Of a stretch of 64,000 nucleotides of DNA, positions 61,327 to 64,000 are shown one piece after another. Below the pieces are notes generated by a model, which was not told the origin of the DNA, made no database searches, and saw only the letters and a program-made list of their open reading frames with translations. Made by a program: the position numbers and the translations under genes. This DNA is from Bacilli bacterium. GTDB lineage: Bacteria > Bacillota_I > Bacilli_A > RF39 > UBA660. The number at the start of each line of letters is the position of its first letter. Position 1 is the first letter of the stretch. The stretch lies in assembly GCA_028694645.1 (NCBI GenBank), contig JAQVKM010000001.1, positions 1-64,000 on the forward strand. The letters are read 5' to 3'.

Positions 61327-63609
61327 ATGAAAAGAATAAATAATATTACAAAAGACGAATTAAATAAATTATATAATCTAAGTAAATTAAATCCAATGAT
61401 AAAAGAAGATTATGAATTTGAAAAGTGGTTATTAGAATTTGAAAAAAATATAGCTATAGGTAAAAATTTGAATGGTGCTATATTTGATAAACATTACATA
61501 TTAGATGATAACGTTTTAATATTAAAAGAATCAGAATGTTTATCAATTAATCCCTTACCATTTGAAAATGATAAACAAAAAATGAGCGATATATCAAAAA
61601 AAACTTCTTTACTAATTATGAACAATAAAATTGGAACAATTATTATAAAAGACATGATAATAGACAATAATTTTATATTTGATAACCTTAGTGCTTATAA
61701 GGTTAAGTTTGTGAATTGTTACTTTATAGATAATTTTGTGTTCAATTTTAATTTTGTACAAACATTGGAATTTTTATATTGTAGTCTACCTAATTTTAAT
61801 ATATTTAGTAATATTAACGTATCCGAATTAATAATATCACGTTCTAAATTTAGACAAGATAGTACAAAGTTTAATAAAATTAATGCTAAAGACATTATTA
61901 TTAAAAGTACAAATTTAAATTACAAACATTTATTCTATATATCAAGTTTTGAATACTTAGAAAATTTAGAAATTAGTAATAAGGTGTTTAATGATTCAGA
62001 TATAATTATGCTTGATCAAATAGCTCCTGTTTTAAAAAAAGCTAGATTGAATATAGTTCTTAAAGACTTGAATACATTTGAAAAAATAAACCCAATGGTA
62101 TATTTTACTTATCCATTTAAATATGATGAAGTAGAAACATTTAATACAGACTATGAGTTTGTATCAAATTCCGAAATTAGGTATAAGCTAACTGATTTGG
62201 ATGAAAGAACAAAAATAATAGAAAATATTGAATTATCCATCGATAGTGTATATAAAAATAAAGCATATAAAAATTTAAAATCAAGGGAAATATTTCATGA
62301 AGAAATTGATAATAATATAGAAAAATATAAATTAGATAATAATAAAGATAGACTTTTAGAACTTATAATATTATCTCTAAATAGTCTTGAAGAAAACATC
62401 ATAAAAGATAATATTGATGAAGATACTAAAAGACTTCTTTTATTAGAAATTAAAAATTTTGAAAATAATACAAAAAGGTTAGAAAGATGTTTAATGTTTA
62501 ATTCTTTTAGTAGTCAATTACATATAGAACTGGATTTTATATTTAAACATTTATATAATAATTTAAGTGATATGAATTTTTTTGCTCAAAAAGAAAATTA
62601 TAGAAGTGTAAATAAAGATGGTAGTGTAATAAATCCATTATATATTGATAAATCAATTGAAAGAATGGAAAAGGTATTGAATGATTTTAAAAATAAGAAA
62701 AAAACAACTTTTGATTTTTTTGATATTTTATCAATAACAGAATTGAATCTTTCATTTATGTATATATTTAAAAGAAAAAGAAACTTTAATTTTTATAAAA
62801 ATATAACTTTAAATAAAAAAGAGTTAGAATTTATAACACCAGCTATTAAAAATGAACTAATAAGTGGGGATAAACTACTCGAAACTTTTAATATAAATAA
62901 AAATGTTAAAAATTTAGGAATAATATTACCATATTGTGAAAACAATGTATTTAAAGATTATATGGAAATAATAAATTTGGATGCTAGTTTTGAAAAAAGT
63001 AAACTTTTTGAATTGAAACAAGTTATGAAATATTTAACAACAAAGCAAATACCTAAAACTAAACATGAGATTATGGTATCAAGTTGTAGTCTTGATAAAT
63101 ATAGAGATGTCAATGAAAATTTAAAAAAATATAAAAACAGAACAACTAGATTATCAAAATTTATGGAAATTTATGGAAATGATGATGAATATAATATTGA
63201 AGATTATAAATTGTATTTAAAAAATTATAGATGTCTTAACGAAAATATAATATACACAAAAATTTGTTTAAGTATAATGTATGAAAATAAAGAAAAATTA
63301 TTTAAATTAACTGCTGAAGATTATGAAAATATAAAGAAGACTATCAATGATAAGTATAGTTATAGACAATATAATATGGAATTATTTTATTACTATGAAT
63401 TAATAAATTATATTACAAAAAATTATCCTGATTTTTTAAATAGATATATAAAAACATATTCTATTTTAGAAAATGAAAAGAAACATGTGTTTATATTAGA
63501 ACATTATCATGAAACTAGAAAAGAAGAAATGAAAAAATTGGTAATTGAAGAATTTAATAAATCAAGAACTGATATTGAAGAAAAACAGAAGATGTTGATA
63601 AAAATGTAA
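61327..63609 (+). CDS. Large hypothetical protein with repeat-like N-terminal half
   Basis: A 760-residue protein. Residues ~95-240 show short repeating strands (for example IGTIIIKDMIIDNNFIF, YKVKFVNCYFIDNF, LEFLYCSLPNF, SELIISRSKF), compatible with a leucine-rich or beta-helix-type repeat. The C-terminal 500 residues are helical and charged. No enzymatic motif. ATG 61327 follows GGGTGAT. It is the only gene of its module, a typical place for single-gene defence factors. Confidence 0.6.
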   Translation: MKRINNITKDELNKLYNLSKLNPMIKEDYEFEKWLLEFEKNIAIGKNLNGAIFDKHYILDDNVLILKESECLSINPLPFENDKQKMSDISKKTSLLIMNNKIGTIIIKDMIIDNNFIFDNLSAYKVKFVNCYFIDNFVFNFNFVQTLEFLYCSLPNFNIFSNINVSELIISRSKFRQDSTKFNKINAKDIIIKSTNLNYKHLFYISSFEYLENLEISNKVFNDSDIIMLDQIAPVLKKARLNIVLKDLNTFEKINPMVYFTYPFKYDEVETFNTDYEFVSNSEIRYKLTDLDERTKIIENIELSIDSVYKNKAYKNLKSREIFHEEIDNNIEKYKLDNNKDRLLELIILSLNSLEENIIKDNIDEDTKRLLLLEIKNFENNTKRLERCLMFNSFSSQLHIELDFIFKHLYNNLSDMNFFAQKENYRSVNKDGSVINPLYIDKSIERMEKVLNDFKNKKKTTFDFFDILSITELNLSFMYIFKRKRNFNFYKNITLNKKELEFITPAIKNELISGDKLLETFNINKNVKNLGIILPYCENNVFKDYMEIINLDASFEKSKLFELKQVMKYLTTKQIPKTKHEIMVSSCSLDKYRDVNENLKKYKNRTTRLSKFMEIYGNDDEYNIEDYKLYLKNYRCLNENIIYTKICLSIMYENKEKLFKLTAEDYENIKKTINDKYSYRQYNMELFYYYELINYITKNYPDFLNRYIKTYSILENEKKHVFILEHYHETRKEEMKKLVIEEFNKSRTDIEEKQKMLIKM

Positions 63610-63627
63610 TTTATGCATATAAAAATA

Positions 63628-63651
63628 AAAAGTACTAGTAATAGTACTTTT
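63628..63651. terminator. Terminator after the large hypothetical gene
   Basis: AAAAGTACTA-GTAA-TAGTACTTTT. Behind it, at 63671, stands GCAGCATTTTAGGTGG, a weak relative of the arm repeats, and about 180 bp of AT-rich sequence without a gene. Confidence 0.65.
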
Positions 63652-63850
63652 AAAGTGAGAAAATTTTTAAGCAGCATTTTAGGTGGAAAAAAAATTAATT
63701 ATGATTTATATTTTTATACAAATTAATTACTACTAAAATTTAAAAATCATTATACATAATTAAATAGATTTGTAAATTAATTTAAAAAGAATTATAATTG
63801 ATGCAATAAAAAGAACTTAATAAACGTTATTATATTGAGAGGTGATAAAA

Positions 63851-64000
63851 GTGAAATTAATTAATTTATCAATAAATTCCGGAATAAATGATTCATTGAT
63901 TAATAAGATAGCAAAAGGTAATGCAAAAGCTTTTGATGAGTTATATGAAAAAACGAAAAAAATTGTATTTGGAATAGCTCTATCAATAACTAAATCACCA
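63851..64000 (+). CDS. ECF sigma factor, N-terminal fragment
   Basis: GTG 63851 with GAGGTGAT upstream opens a frame to the window end (50 codons). The pattern LINKIAKGNAKAFDELYEKT followed by IVFGIALSITKSP is region 2.1 of an ECF sigma factor. The rest lies outside the window. Confidence 0.8.
   Translation, partial: MKLINLSINSGINDSLINKIAKGNAKAFDELYEKTKKIVFGIALSITKSP

Overview
The window comes from a very AT-rich (high-20s % GC by eye), anaerobic Bacillota genome using the standard bacterial code (TGA is a stop). Sporulation genes (spoIVA, spoVIF-like, yunB-like), a class III ribonucleotide reductase, T-box control of tyrS and a tmRNA tag ending in AFA point to a low-GC, endospore-lineage relative of Bacilli/Erysipelotrichia/Mollicutes. 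Species cannot be named from this sequence.

Layout. (1) 1-14.2 kb is conserved chromosome: nrnA, ysxC, der, spoIVA/spoVIF, nrdD with a separate glycyl-radical mini-gene and nrdG, yunB, yutD, rnr, smpB and ssrA. (2) 14.2-34.3 kb is a tandem array of mobile modules starting at the 3' end of ssrA. It carries two large serine recombinases, each behind a leader-peptide attenuator, a MobV relaxase, small recombinase-associated genes and decayed copies of them. Its main cargo is a complete diversity-generating retroelement (DGR): variable prepilin, VR, hairpins, TR, MutS-like accessory protein, Avd and reverse transcriptase. Other cargo is a matrixin protease with an ECF sigma/anti-sigma pair and a TPR-HEPN gene broken by one stop codon. 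(3) 34.3-39.6 kb is chromosome again: a heliorhodopsin gene in a two-gene operon with a DapB/diaminopentanoate-dehydrogenase-like gene, then recG. (4) 39.6-63.7 kb is a second tandem island. It begins at a probable small RNA whose C-rich stretch and terminator hairpin recur at each later module boundary. Paired 9-bp direct repeats, probably integrase arm sites, sit beside these boundaries. Cargo is a nuclease-like gene plus T-box tyrS; a split HipA-like kinase/HIRAN pair; a ClpP-fold SDH-type protease; a tyrosine integrase/relaxase/RepA-like module; a type I restriction-modification operon with a tandem repeat in hsdS; an acetyltransferase behind a leader-peptide attenuator; and several unknown proteins. 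The window ends inside another ECF sigma gene.

The most striking system is the DGR. TR and VR align over 160 bp with 15 differences, 14 of them at TR adenines. The target is a type IV prepilin fused to a C-type-lectin-like variable domain, and its promoter has a run of eight G between well-spaced -35 and -10 boxes. The locus therefore looks built for two layers of diversity: on/off phase variation and targeted hypermutation of the pilin tip. The heliorhodopsin operon, the split NrdD radical domain and the small-RNA integration hotspot are further points of interest.
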